Assembly (NCBI RefSeq): GCF_003265345.1
Contig: NZ_QFWW01000034.1
Coordinates: 1-64,000, forward strand
DNA: 64,000 bases
Direction of reading: 5' to 3'
Origin: Lentzea terrae
Lineage (GTDB): Bacteria; Actinomycetota; Actinomycetes; Mycobacteriales; Pseudonocardiaceae
Part shown: positions 43,799 through 52,053 of the stretch, piece after piece
Layout of the letters: every line of letters starts with the position of its first letter
How positions within the stretch are numbered: position 1 is the stretch's first letter
Position numbers and translations under genes: made by a program
The notes under the pieces: model-generated
What the model was told of the DNA's origin: nothing
The model's input: only the letters and a program-made list of their open reading frames with translations
Databases searched by the model: none

Positions 43799-44314
43799 GT
43801 GTTCCTGCGCAAAACAATTGCTGTGCTCGCCACGACGGCCGCCCTGTCAACCGGCCTGCTCGTTGGTACAGCACAAGCTGCGGTCACCCTCACCTACAAC
43901 TCGAGCGGCGCCGGCCAGTTCCAGGCGGCTGTCGACAAGGGTGCGGCGGTGTGGAACGCGAGCGTGACGAACGTCAAGCTCCAGAAAACGACCGGTCGCG
44001 CCAACATCACCGTCACCTGGGACACCGGCTGGCCCCGCGCCTACGTGTCCAGCCTCGGCCGTGGCCGCTGGGTCATGGGCACCCAGGCGGTGAACGAGGG
44101 GCACGACGTGGTTCGCATCTCGTCCCACGAGTTCGGGCACCTGCTCGGTCTGCCCGACCGCAGGACGGGGCTGTGCACCGACCTGATGTCGGGCGCCAGT
44201 GCCGGCACGTCCTGCAAGAACCCCAACCCGAACGCCAAGGAGAAGGCGGAGGTCGAGGCGAACTTCCGCCAGCAGGTCACCGTCAAGGCCGAGACGTTCG
44301 TGGACGCTGCCTGA
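43799..44314 (+). CDS. Secreted snapalysin-type (M7) zinc protease
   Basis: 171 aa from GTG 43799 with GAGGAG upstream. A Sec signal peptide ends near residue 27 (VGTAQA before AVTLTYN). The mature domain is short, with the zinc motif SHEFGHLLGLPD (HExxHxxGxxD) and a Met-turn DLMSG. Cys pairs at LCTDLM and SCKNP may form a disulfide. Snapalysins are small extracellular proteases of Streptomyces and relatives. A hairpin terminator follows the stop. Confidence 0.9.
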   Translation: MFLRKTIAVLATTAALSTGLLVGTAQAAVTLTYNSSGAGQFQAAVDKGAAVWNASVTNVKLQKTTGRANITVTWDTGWPRAYVSSLGRGRWVMGTQAVNEGHDVVRISSHEFGHLLGLPDRRTGLCTDLMSGASAGTSCKNPNPNAKEKAEVEANFRQQVTVKAETFVDAA

Positions 44315-44323
44315 TGTGATGTC

Positions 44324-44357
44324 GGTGGGTCTCCCGTGCTATCGCGGGAGGCCCACC
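44324..44357. terminator. Bidirectional terminator between convergent genes
   Basis: GGTGGGTCTCCCG (44324-44336) pairs with CGGGAGGCCCACC (44345-44357), 13 bp with one G-U pair and an 8-nt loop. It lies 10 bp past the protease stop, and its right arm overlaps the last codons of the convergent GGDEF gene. Confidence 0.65.
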
Positions 44358-46177
44358 ACCAGATCGACGCCGAGCGCCTTCAGCTCGTCGGGATCGCCCG
44401 GCCCGCCGATCACGTGCGCACCGGCCGACCGCAGCAGCGGCACCAGCAACGACAACCCCTGCCGCGCCAGCCGTTCCGAGGGCGGCCGCGCCAGCCGGAC
44501 GCCCCACACCGGGCTCCGGTCCACAGTGGACAATCCGCCGAACCCGCCGCCGAACTCGTGCAGCAACACGTGCACGCCCATGTCCTGCAGCACGTCGAGG
44601 TTCTCCTCGCCGTCCGGCATCGACCGCACGTCCAGCGCCAGGAACAACGAGGAAGCCGGGAACGCGCAGTCGCGCAGGTTCGACCGCACGTGCGCGGCCA
44701 GGTCCGGATCACGTGACTGGTCGCGGGACAATCGGATCAACACCGGCTCACCACGCGAGCAGGCGTCGTGCAAAACCATCTGCCCCACGCGCGAAGCCAG
44801 CCCGAGCGCGTCCGCGTAGGCGACGACCTCGTCGTGCCGGGACTCACCCCACCGCAGGGACGCCTCGACGAAGGCCAGCGATCCGGAGACCCACGACACC
44901 GGCGCGTACTCGACCGAGATCTCGCCGTTCTCGAAGGCTCCCGGCATGGCCGCGATCCGCGCGTACCGAGCGCGATCCGCGACGTCGGCCTCGTGGTCGT
45001 AGATCGCCCACTGTCTCTTGCCGCCGGCTTCTGCCCGCCGCAACGTCGAATGCGCGCGCCGCAGCACCACGTTCGGATCCACGCCGGGGCCGGCGGCGTG
45101 CACGAAGCCGATCGACGTCGACACCGCGACGCCCGCGCCTTCCAGGTACACCGGCTCGGACAGTTCCTCGTCGATCGTGCCGGCCAGTGCGGCGACGTCC
45201 GGCGAGCCCTGGATCAGCACCACGAACTCGTCGCCACCGACCCTGGCCACGACCGCGTTCGGCAGCACCACCCGCAGGCGCCGGGCCACCTCGACCAGCA
45301 CGGCGTCACCGGCCACGTAACCCAGGCCGTCGTTGACGATCGCCAGGCTGTCGACGTCCAGGTACCCCAGGGTGCACGGCTCGCCGGACGCCAGCGCCGA
45401 CTCCAGCTTGTCCGTGAACGAGGCGCGGTTCGGCAGGCCGGTCAGCAGGTCGGTCAACGACTGCCGCCGCAGCCAGTCCTGCAGCATCCGCTGCTCGGTC
45501 ACGTCCTCGATCAGCGCGACGTGGAACTTCGGCAGCCCGTCCGATCCGCGCAGCACCGACAGCACGACGTTGGCGCACACCGTGTCGCCGTTGTTGCGCG
45601 CCAGTTCCCACTCGCGCCGGTCGGTGTCCACAGAGGACGCGATCATGCGCGAGCAAGCGGTGGCCAGTGCCAGCGCGTCGGCTTCGGCGAACAGTTCCTT
45701 GGGCATTTCCTCGTGCCCGAGAATCGCGGCCAGCGCCTCGTTCGCCTCCACGACGGTGCCGTTCAGGTCGAAGATCGCGATGCCCACCGCCGTCGACGCG
45801 AAGACCTGGGCGAACCTGGCCTCGCTGTCGTGCAGGTCGCGCTGCGCGTCCTCGACGGCCTTCAGCAACGCGTTCTTGACCTTCTCCTGCTCGGCGAACA
45901 GCTGGTCGCGCGTCGCCCGCACGTACCCGGCCGCCAGACCGCCGAGCACCTCGGGGGAGAACTCCGGTGCGAGCACTTCCAGCGTGCGCCGCAACGAGTC
46001 CGGGCCCGTGAAGCGCTTGCGCACCAGCCACGCACCAACTGCCGGTGCGTCCTGCCCAGCGCGCAGCCGGACGGCGTGTTCCTCGAGGTGCTGCGTGAGC
46101 TTTCGCCGGGACATCGGCGAGTACGCGCTCTCGATCAGAACAGCCGCCCAGCGCTGTGCGAGGGGCGAAGTGGCCAT
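44339..46177 (-). CDS. PAS-GGDEF-degenerate EAL protein
   Basis: 612 aa from ATG 46177, overlapping the methyltransferase stop by ATGA. Residues 1-110 are a helical N-terminal region common in actinobacterial diguanylate cyclases. PAS is at about 118-230 (AVGIAIFDLNGTVVEANEAL). The GGDEF domain at about 240-400 has an intact VARVGGDEFVVL (314-318), so c-di-GMP synthesis is possible. The last 200 residues are EAL-like but read FVEASLRW in place of EAL and lack the usual later acidic and Lys residues, so phosphodiesterase activity is unlikely. No membrane segments are seen. Confidence 0.88.
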   Translation of the reverse strand: MATSPLAQRWAAVLIESAYSPMSRRKLTQHLEEHAVRLRAGQDAPAVGAWLVRKRFTGPDSLRRTLEVLAPEFSPEVLGGLAAGYVRATRDQLFAEQEKVKNALLKAVEDAQRDLHDSEARFAQVFASTAVGIAIFDLNGTVVEANEALAAILGHEEMPKELFAEADALALATACSRMIASSVDTDRREWELARNNGDTVCANVVLSVLRGSDGLPKFHVALIEDVTEQRMLQDWLRRQSLTDLLTGLPNRASFTDKLESALASGEPCTLGYLDVDSLAIVNDGLGYVAGDAVLVEVARRLRVVLPNAVVARVGGDEFVVLIQGSPDVAALAGTIDEELSEPVYLEGAGVAVSTSIGFVHAAGPGVDPNVVLRRAHSTLRRAEAGGKRQWAIYDHEADVADRARYARIAAMPGAFENGEISVEYAPVSWVSGSLAFVEASLRWGESRHDEVVAYADALGLASRVGQMVLHDACSRGEPVLIRLSRDQSRDPDLAAHVRSNLRDCAFPASSLFLALDVRSMPDGEENLDVLQDMGVHVLLHEFGGGFGGLSTVDRSPVWGVRLARPPSERLARQGLSLLVPLLRSAGAHVIGGPGDPDELKALGVDLVVGLPR

Positions 46178-46989
46178 CAGGGCTTGCGACCCACCGCGGC
46201 GTAGAGGTTCGCCTTCGACGGGTCGGTGCCGACGTCCTCCGGCGTCTCCGGTCGCCACTCCGGCGTGAACACGATGCCGGGCTCGACGATCTCCAGGCCG
46301 GTCAGCATGTCCGTCACCTGAGCCTTCGTGCGCGGCGTGATCGGCTCCGCGGTCTTGGCGAAGATCTCCTTACCCGCCGCCATGGCCGCCGGCATGCTGT
46401 CCGCGGTGAAGTGCGACAGCGCCAGGTACGAACCGGAGGACAGCGCGCTCGCGTACCGCTGCAGGATTCCCCACGGGTCGTCCTCGTCGGGAATGAACTG
46501 CAGGACGCCCACCACCAGCAGCCCGACCGGCTGCGAGAAGTCCAGCAGGTCCCGTGCCTGCGCCACGATCTTCTCGGGCTCGCGCAGGTCGCCGAGCAGT
46601 GCCGTCACGTTCGGCTCGTCGGCCAGCATCAGCTCGGCGTGCGTGATCGCGACCGGTTCGAAGTCGACGTACACGACCTTCGACTCGGGTGCGACCTCGT
46701 GCGCCACCTCGTGCACGTTGCCGACCGTCGGAATGCCGGAACCGAGGTCCAGGAACTGCCTAATTCCGAGACTGGACAGTTCTAGAACAACGCGGCGCAG
46801 ATAAGCGCGGTTGCGTCGTGCCATGTCCCGCACGGGCAGCACCTTGATGAGCGCTTCGGCCGTCTCGCGGTCCGCCTCGAAGTTGTGCCCGCCGCCCAGC
46901 AGGTAGTCGTAGATCCGGGCGGAACTCGGCACGTCGACGTTGACACCTTCCGGCGCCCAGCTGACTCGATCCACCACAGCGGCACACAC
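46177..46989 (-). CDS. DUF574-type SAM-dependent methyltransferase
   Basis: 270 aa from GTG 46989; a GTG at 46977 is also possible. Family markers are SSARIYDYLLGGGHNFEADR, MARRNRAYLRRVV, the SAM motif QFLDLGSGIPTVGNVHEVA and VVYVDFEPVAITHAELML. DUF574 methyltransferases are greatly expanded in actinomycetes and often sit next to conservons or regulators; substrates are mostly unknown. Here it is translationally coupled to the GGDEF gene. Confidence 0.9.
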   Translation of the reverse strand: MCAAVVDRVSWAPEGVNVDVPSSARIYDYLLGGGHNFEADRETAEALIKVLPVRDMARRNRAYLRRVVLELSSLGIRQFLDLGSGIPTVGNVHEVAHEVAPESKVVYVDFEPVAITHAELMLADEPNVTALLGDLREPEKIVAQARDLLDFSQPVGLLVVGVLQFIPDEDDPWGILQRYASALSSGSYLALSHFTADSMPAAMAAGKEIFAKTAEPITPRTKAQVTDMLTGLEIVEPGIVFTPEWRPETPEDVGTDPSKANLYAAVGRKP

Positions 46990-47077
46990 CTCTCGCGACG
47001 CGAATTCAGAGCGTGATAACCCTACTGGCCGCAGATGTAGGCCGAACGAATGAATTCCACCATCACTCGAATGGTGT

Positions 47078-47521
47078 TCAGAGGATAAACCAATCGGTGC
47101 AACCGTTTGCGAACCGGAACTTCACCGGTCCACGCGGTGCCGTCCCCATCACGAACATCCCCAGTTCGTCGACCGCCGCAGTTTCGTGGTCTCCGGCCGG
47201 CGTCACCAGCGTGACCGAACCGGAAGCCGGCATCAGCTGACCGGTGATCCCCGCCGCCGACACCTCGACCTGCAACGACACGTCGTTCGCGTCGAACACC
47301 AGTTGCCTGGCCGTCGCGGTCGACCGGGCGCGGGCGAACAGCGTGTCGTCCAGCACCGAGTCGTAGGACGTGATCAGCAGCAGCTCCTCGTCGATGTTCC
47401 GCCAGGTGAACGCGGCCTTCGCGGCCTCGACGAACTCCGGCGGAACGTCTTCCGAAGGTGTGCTCAACGCGTCGCGCAAGGCGTCGAGCAGTACTTCGTC
47501 ACTGTCCCAGTCGTGCCGCAC
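47078..47521 (-). CDS. Sigma-factor-associated hypothetical protein
   Basis: 147 aa from GTG 47521, 9 nt after a GAGGAG site; GTG 47530 is too close to that site. The N-terminal half has VPPEFVEAAKAAFTWRNIDE and ELLLITSYDSVLDD. The C-terminal half is beta-rich with VTLVTPAGDHETAAVDELGM and GTAPRGPVKFRF, like a small carboxypeptidase-regulatory-like fold. It overlaps the sigma-factor gene by 23 bases. From memory, similar proteins follow ECF sigma genes in many actinomycetes; an anti-sigma or adaptor role is inference. Confidence 0.75.
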   Translation of the reverse strand: MRHDWDSDEVLLDALRDALSTPSEDVPPEFVEAAKAAFTWRNIDEELLLITSYDSVLDDTLFARARSTATARQLVFDANDVSLQVEVSAAGITGQLMPASGSVTLVTPAGDHETAAVDELGMFVMGTAPRGPVKFRFANGCTDWFIL

Positions 47522-48116
47522 CCAGCACACCTCCTCTCTTGACCGGCGCTCCCAGAAACGCTGAGAGTGCAGGGGTTTTGCGCAACTTCTCCAGGCAACG
47601 TATCCGCGTCGGGCCGATGCTGCCGACCGGCATCGCGAGCTCTTCGCTCACGACCTGGTAGCTCGGCGGTGGATCGGTCATCAGCTTCGTCAGCAACCGC
47701 TTGCACTGGTCGGTGAGCTCGGCGAACCCGTCCCGCAACGCCTGCCGCCGCTCCACGGCCAGCAGGTCCGCCTCCACGTCCGCGTCCACCTGCTCCGACT
47801 CCAGCGCGTCGGACTCGGACAACGGGTCGTAGAGATGTGTCCGCTGCTGCACGCGCAACACGCGCAGACACTCGTTGCGGGTGGTCGTCATGATCCAGCC
47901 CGGCAGTGCCTCCGGCTCGCGCAGTCGTCCGATCTGCTCCACGAGCCGAAGCCACAGCGTCTGGTTCACGTCGGCCGCATCCGCGGGGCGCAGCCGGTGC
48001 TTGTAGATCACCGACACCACCAGCGGCGTGTACCGGTCCACGATCTCGTTCCACGCCGACTGGTCGCCCTCGGCCGCCGCGCTCACGAGCGCGGCGATCG
48101 GGGATCCTGCGGTCAC
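47499..48116 (-). CDS. ECF-type RNA polymerase sigma factor
   Basis: 205 aa from GTG 48116 with AAGGAG 5 nt upstream. Region 2 reads SAWNEIVDRYTPLVVSVIY, ADAADVNQTLWLRLVEQIGR and PGWIMTTTRNECLRVLR. Region 4 reads LTDQCKRLLTKLMTDPPPSY followed by VVSEELAMPVGSIGPTRIRC. It should direct RNA polymerase to a dedicated regulon. It lies 54 bp after the subtilase gene and overlaps the next small gene, so protease, sigma factor and small protein form one operon. Confidence 0.92.
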   Translation of the reverse strand: MTAGSPIAALVSAAAEGDQSAWNEIVDRYTPLVVSVIYKHRLRPADAADVNQTLWLRLVEQIGRLREPEALPGWIMTTTRNECLRVLRVQQRTHLYDPLSESDALESEQVDADVEADLLAVERRQALRDGFAELTDQCKRLLTKLMTDPPPSYQVVSEELAMPVGSIGPTRIRCLEKLRKTPALSAFLGAPVKRGGVLGAARLGQ

Positions 48117-48170
48117 GTCGACTCCTTGCGGTCACAACTTGCGGAGGCCGAGGTTGCTCCCCAGATACAA

Positions 48171-49370
48171 CTATTTGACAAAAACTCCGTAGCCGGGGTG
48201 GAACTCCGGGCCGCTCAACAGCTTGTCGCGCGCCTGACCTGCGGTGATGCCGTCCGCGACCATGGTGGCGGCGACCCGGCCGGTGACCAGGGGAGCCGCG
48301 AACGAGGTGCCGTACCAGTAAGCCCACAGCGCGAACGGCGTCGCGGCGGCCTCACCCGGCAGCTTCCACTCGCCTTTCAGGTAGGTCGACGCCCGGTTGC
48401 CGATCGCGCACGCGTCTACCCAGTGGCCCCAGTTCGAGTACCACGCCGGACCGACGGAGCCGTCCCGCTTCTGTTCCGCGGCGGCGACGGCGGTGACCCG
48501 GCACAGCGCGGCGGGCCAGCTCGGCCGCTGCGTGCCCTGGTTGCCGGCGGAAGCCACCACGACGATGTCCGCGGGCAGGGCCTCGATCGTGCGTCGCAAC
48601 GGTTCGGACGCCACGTCGTCCTCGGTGAAGCAGCCGAGCGACAGGTTGAGGACGTTGATCTTCTTCTGGCCCAGCTCGGTGATCTTGCGGCAGAGCAGCT
48701 CCTCGTCGCCGAACCCGTTCGCGTCGAGCGCGACCTCCGGGTCGAACGAGACACCGGGCGCCGCGTTCTGGATGACGCCGGCGACGAACGTGCCGTGCCC
48801 GCCCTGCAACGCGAAGACGGCACCGCTGCTGTAGGCGGGGTCGACGTCGTCCGCTTCCTTGGCGTAGCGCTCGGCGAACCAGTCAGAGTGCTCGCTGTCG
48901 GCGCCGGAGGAGATGCCGGTGTCGATGATGCCGACCCTGACCTCACGGAGGCGGTCGTCGGACTTGGGCGCCGGGATCGGTTCGGCGGGGTACGGCCGGT
49001 CGCCGGGGTTGCCCATCACGAGGCCGCCGTGGCCGACGATCACGTGGTGCGGCTGCACCAGCGGCACCCGCTGGTTCGGCCAGTTTCGCTGGTCGCGCAA
49101 CAGGCGAACAATGCGCGGAATGTCCTCCGCGTTGTTCGGCAACGTCAGCCGGGCCATTCCGGCGAATCCTTCGCCGGGGCGTGCGACGATGTTGTTTTCG
49201 CGCAGCTTTTCGATCACGCGTTGTTGGTCTTCGGCGCTGACGAGCAGCTGGCCGGGTCGATAAAGGAATTCACGCCCGCGTTCGGCGTGGAAGCTGATGT
49301 TCTTGTCCTCGGCGATGAGCTGCAGGAAAGCTCTTTGGTAAAGCTCCGCGCTTTCTGGCACTTTCGACAC
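48171..49370 (-). CDS. Cytoplasmic subtilisin-like (S8) protease
   Basis: 399 aa from GTG 49370, with a TGAGG site 5 nt upstream. No signal peptide or membrane segment is present. The S8 catalytic set is complete: Asp150 in VGIIDTGIS, His192 in GGHGTFVAGVI, oxyanion Asn277 in VVASAGNQG and Ser356 in YGTSFAAPLVTG. Residues 1-140 form an unusual N-terminal domain in place of a secretion pro-region. An intracellular protease leading an operon with a sigma factor, divergent from a CHAT protein, suggests regulated cleavage of a signalling partner. The substrate is unknown. Confidence 0.92.
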   Translation of the reverse strand: MSKVPESAELYQRAFLQLIAEDKNISFHAERGREFLYRPGQLLVSAEDQQRVIEKLRENNIVARPGEGFAGMARLTLPNNAEDIPRIVRLLRDQRNWPNQRVPLVQPHHVIVGHGGLVMGNPGDRPYPAEPIPAPKSDDRLREVRVGIIDTGISSGADSEHSDWFAERYAKEADDVDPAYSSGAVFALQGGHGTFVAGVIQNAAPGVSFDPEVALDANGFGDEELLCRKITELGQKKINVLNLSLGCFTEDDVASEPLRRTIEALPADIVVVASAGNQGTQRPSWPAALCRVTAVAAAEQKRDGSVGPAWYSNWGHWVDACAIGNRASTYLKGEWKLPGEAAATPFALWAYWYGTSFAAPLVTGRVAATMVADGITAGQARDKLLSGPEFHPGYGVFVK

Positions 49371-49410
49371 CACGGCCTCACTAAAGCAGCGTTGACGGGC
49401 ACCCCGACCG

Positions 49411-49424
49411 AGCTTGATCAAGCT
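49411..49424. promoter_or_regulatory. 14-bp perfect palindrome between the protease and CHAT genes
   Basis: AGCTTGATCAAGCT is a perfect palindrome in the 77-bp divergent gap, 23 bp before the CHAT start and 40 bp before the protease start. Its TTGATC could also overlap a -35 region. It is a candidate operator controlling both arms. Confidence 0.5.
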
Positions 49425-49447
49425 ACCACAGCGGATAAAGTGACGCC

Positions 49448-52036
49448 GTGACCGACTTTTGTGCGGAGGACGCGCTGGAGGCCAGGCAGCGCAACCCGCG
49501 CGCGGCCGTCGAGATGGCCCGCGCGGTCCTGCGCACGACGGAAGACCGCTCGGAATGGTCGATCGCCGAGCGGGCGATCGGGCTCGCGTTGCGCGAGATG
49601 CACGACTTCGGCGGCGCGGCCCGGCACCTGCGCCGGTCGATCAAGATCGCATCGGACGCGTCGCTGCCGCGGCTCGCCGCACTGGCGCGGATGAGCCTGG
49701 CGTGGGTGCTCGCTTACACCGGCAAGCAGAAGCAGGCGCTGACGGCGCTGGACCTCGCGATGCCGGAGCTGACCGGCGCCGACGCGGTGGCCGCGTTGAT
49801 GCAGCGCGGCGTCGTCTTCCACTACCTCACGCGTTATGACGACGCACAGCGCGACTACACCGCCGCGATTTCCGGAGCACGTCGCGTTGGCGACCAACTC
49901 GTCGAGGCGCGCGCTCTGAACAACCGCGGGCTCGTGCGCGCGTACGTGGGGAACATGCGTGAGGCGTCGGCGGACTTCTCGTTGGCGGCCTCGATCCTCG
50001 GCGAGCTCGGCCAGGAGCTCGGTGTCGCCGACGTGCACTGGAACGCGGGCATCATGGCCACCCGCGGCGGTGACGTGCCCGCCGCGCTGACGTTGTTCGA
50101 CAAGGCCGAGGAGGTCCACCGGCGGCTCGACGTGATGCGCCCGGTGCTGCTGGTGAACCGGCTGGAGCTGCTGGTCTCGATCCCGCTGCTGGACGAGGCC
50201 CGCGCGGCCGCGGACCGGGCGATCACCGAGCTGAAGGCGTTGCGGAACCCGCTGGGCGTCTCGGAAGCGCTGTACTTCCGCGCCCGCATCGCGTTGCTGG
50301 ACGACGATCCGGATGCCGCGCACCGGTTCGCGGCCGAGGCACGCCGCCGGTTCCGCCGCGAGCAACGGCTCCTGTGGGCCGCGGGGGCGCGCTACCTGGA
50401 GCTGCATGCCGCGGTGCTGCGTGGTGACCGCACCCGGCCGTTGCGGTTGGCGTTGTCGCGGGTCGCCGCCGAGCTGGACGCGATGGACTGGCGGCTGCCC
50501 GCGCTGGAGGCCCGGATCGACGCCGGGTTGGTCGCCGCTGATCTCGGGCACCGCACCCGTGCGGTGGCGGAGCTGTCCGTGGCCGCTGCGTCGCGGTTGC
50601 GCGGCCCGGCCGGTCTGCGGGTGCGCGGGTGGTACGCGGAGGCGTTGCGGCGCAAGCTTTCCGGCGACGTGCGCGGTACCTCGTCCGCGTTGCGCCGGGG
50701 GATTTCGCTGCTGGACGAGTACCGGGTGTCGTTGGGCGCGGCCGAGTTGCGGGCATCGACCGGGGTGCAGGGGCAGGCCCTGGCGTTGGAGGGCCTGCGG
50801 CTGGCCGTGGCGTCCGGGAACGCCGGGCGGATCCTGTCGTGGACCGAGAGCTGGCGGGCGGGCGCGTTGCGGATGAAGTCCGTCTCGCCGCCGGACGACC
50901 CGAGGCTCGAGGACGCCCTGGCATCGCTGCGGGCGGTCTCCGCCGACGTGGAGTCGGCGTTGCTGGCCGGGAAGCCCGCCGGTGCGTTGCGAGTGCAGCT
51001 CGTTCGTGCCGAGCAGCGCGTGCGCGACCTGACCAGGCAGATGTCCGGAGAGGTCGCGGTGTTCAAGCCGCCGTCGGTTTCCTCGTTGGCCGCTGCTTTG
51101 GGGGATTCGGCGCTGATCGAGTTCGTCGAGAACGACGGCACACTGCTGGCGGTGGTGCTGGCGGGCGGCCGGGCGACGCTGCACTCGCTGGGTGCGCTGG
51201 AAGGTGTCGTGCGCGAGATCCGGTTGCTGCGGTTCGCGTTGCACCGGCTGGTGACGTTGCCGCCGCAGCTGCCGAACCTGGCGGTCGCGCGGTCTTCGGC
51301 TGCTCATGCCGCTTCTCTGCTGGCGCAACGGTTGTTGGCGCCGTTGGATGCTCGCGTTGATGGCCGGCCGTTGGTCGTCGTGCCGACCGGAGCGCTGAAC
51401 GGGCTGCCGTGGGCCGTGCTGGAGCGTCAGGTGACCGTCGCGCCGTCGGCTTCGGTGTGGCTGCGGGCGTGTTCGGTTGCCGACGCCTCTGGTGAGGCGG
51501 TGCTGGCCGCCGGGCCGCGCATGGCCGCCGCGCCTGCCGAGATCAAGGCGATCAGCACGCACGTGCCGGGGCGTGTTCTCGTTGACGCGGAAGCAACTGT
51601 GAGCGCGGTTGCGTCCGCAATGGACGGTGCGGCGTTGGCGCACATCGCCGCGCACGGCTCGTTCCGCGTCGACAACCCGTTGTTCTCGGCTTTGGAACTG
51701 GCTGATGGACCGCTCACCGTCTACGACATCGAACGGTTGCGGACGCCGCCGACTCTGGTGGTGCTGTCGGCGTGCGACAGCGGGCAGTCGGCGGTTCGGC
51801 CCGGTGATGAGCTGATGGGGTTCACCGCCGCGCTGTTGGGGCTGGGGACGCGGACGTTGATCGCGCCGGTCGTGCCGGTGCCGACCGACGGGACGGCGCC
51901 GGTGATGATCGAGCTGCACCGGAAGCTGGCTGCCGGGATGGCGCCCGCCGAAGCGCTTGCCGCAGTGCAACGGGCCGCTGCGGACAACGCTGATTACGCT
52001 GCGGCCGTTGGATTTGTGTGCTTCGGCGCGGGCTGA
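49448..52036 (+). CDS. TPR-CHAT (caspase-like) protein
   Basis: 862 aa. Residues 1 to about 460 consist of TPR-like helical repeats (ALREMHDFGGAARHLRRSI, LAWVLAYTGKQKQALTALDL). A helical linker follows. The C-terminal CHAT domain (about 560-862) begins around LIEFVENDGTLLAVVLAGG and has LPWAVLERQV and the catalytic pair His736 in HIAAHGSFR and Cys776 in LVVLSACDSG. CHAT proteases are clan CD relatives of caspases and separase, often effectors or initiators in defence and cell-death circuits. It is divergent from the protease-sigma operon. GTG 49448 has a weak ribosome-binding site. Confidence 0.92.
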   Translation: MTDFCAEDALEARQRNPRAAVEMARAVLRTTEDRSEWSIAERAIGLALREMHDFGGAARHLRRSIKIASDASLPRLAALARMSLAWVLAYTGKQKQALTALDLAMPELTGADAVAALMQRGVVFHYLTRYDDAQRDYTAAISGARRVGDQLVEARALNNRGLVRAYVGNMREASADFSLAASILGELGQELGVADVHWNAGIMATRGGDVPAALTLFDKAEEVHRRLDVMRPVLLVNRLELLVSIPLLDEARAAADRAITELKALRNPLGVSEALYFRARIALLDDDPDAAHRFAAEARRRFRREQRLLWAAGARYLELHAAVLRGDRTRPLRLALSRVAAELDAMDWRLPALEARIDAGLVAADLGHRTRAVAELSVAAASRLRGPAGLRVRGWYAEALRRKLSGDVRGTSSALRRGISLLDEYRVSLGAAELRASTGVQGQALALEGLRLAVASGNAGRILSWTESWRAGALRMKSVSPPDDPRLEDALASLRAVSADVESALLAGKPAGALRVQLVRAEQRVRDLTRQMSGEVAVFKPPSVSSLAAALGDSALIEFVENDGTLLAVVLAGGRATLHSLGALEGVVREIRLLRFALHRLVTLPPQLPNLAVARSSAAHAASLLAQRLLAPLDARVDGRPLVVVPTGALNGLPWAVLERQVTVAPSASVWLRACSVADASGEAVLAAGPRMAAAPAEIKAISTHVPGRVLVDAEATVSAVASAMDGAALAHIAAHGSFRVDNPLFSALELADGPLTVYDIERLRTPPTLVVLSACDSGQSAVRPGDELMGFTAALLGLGTRTLIAPVVPVPTDGTAPVMIELHRKLAAGMAPAEALAAVQRAAADNADYAAAVGFVCFGAG

Positions 52037-52053
52037 TCACGGCGGCGTACGCG

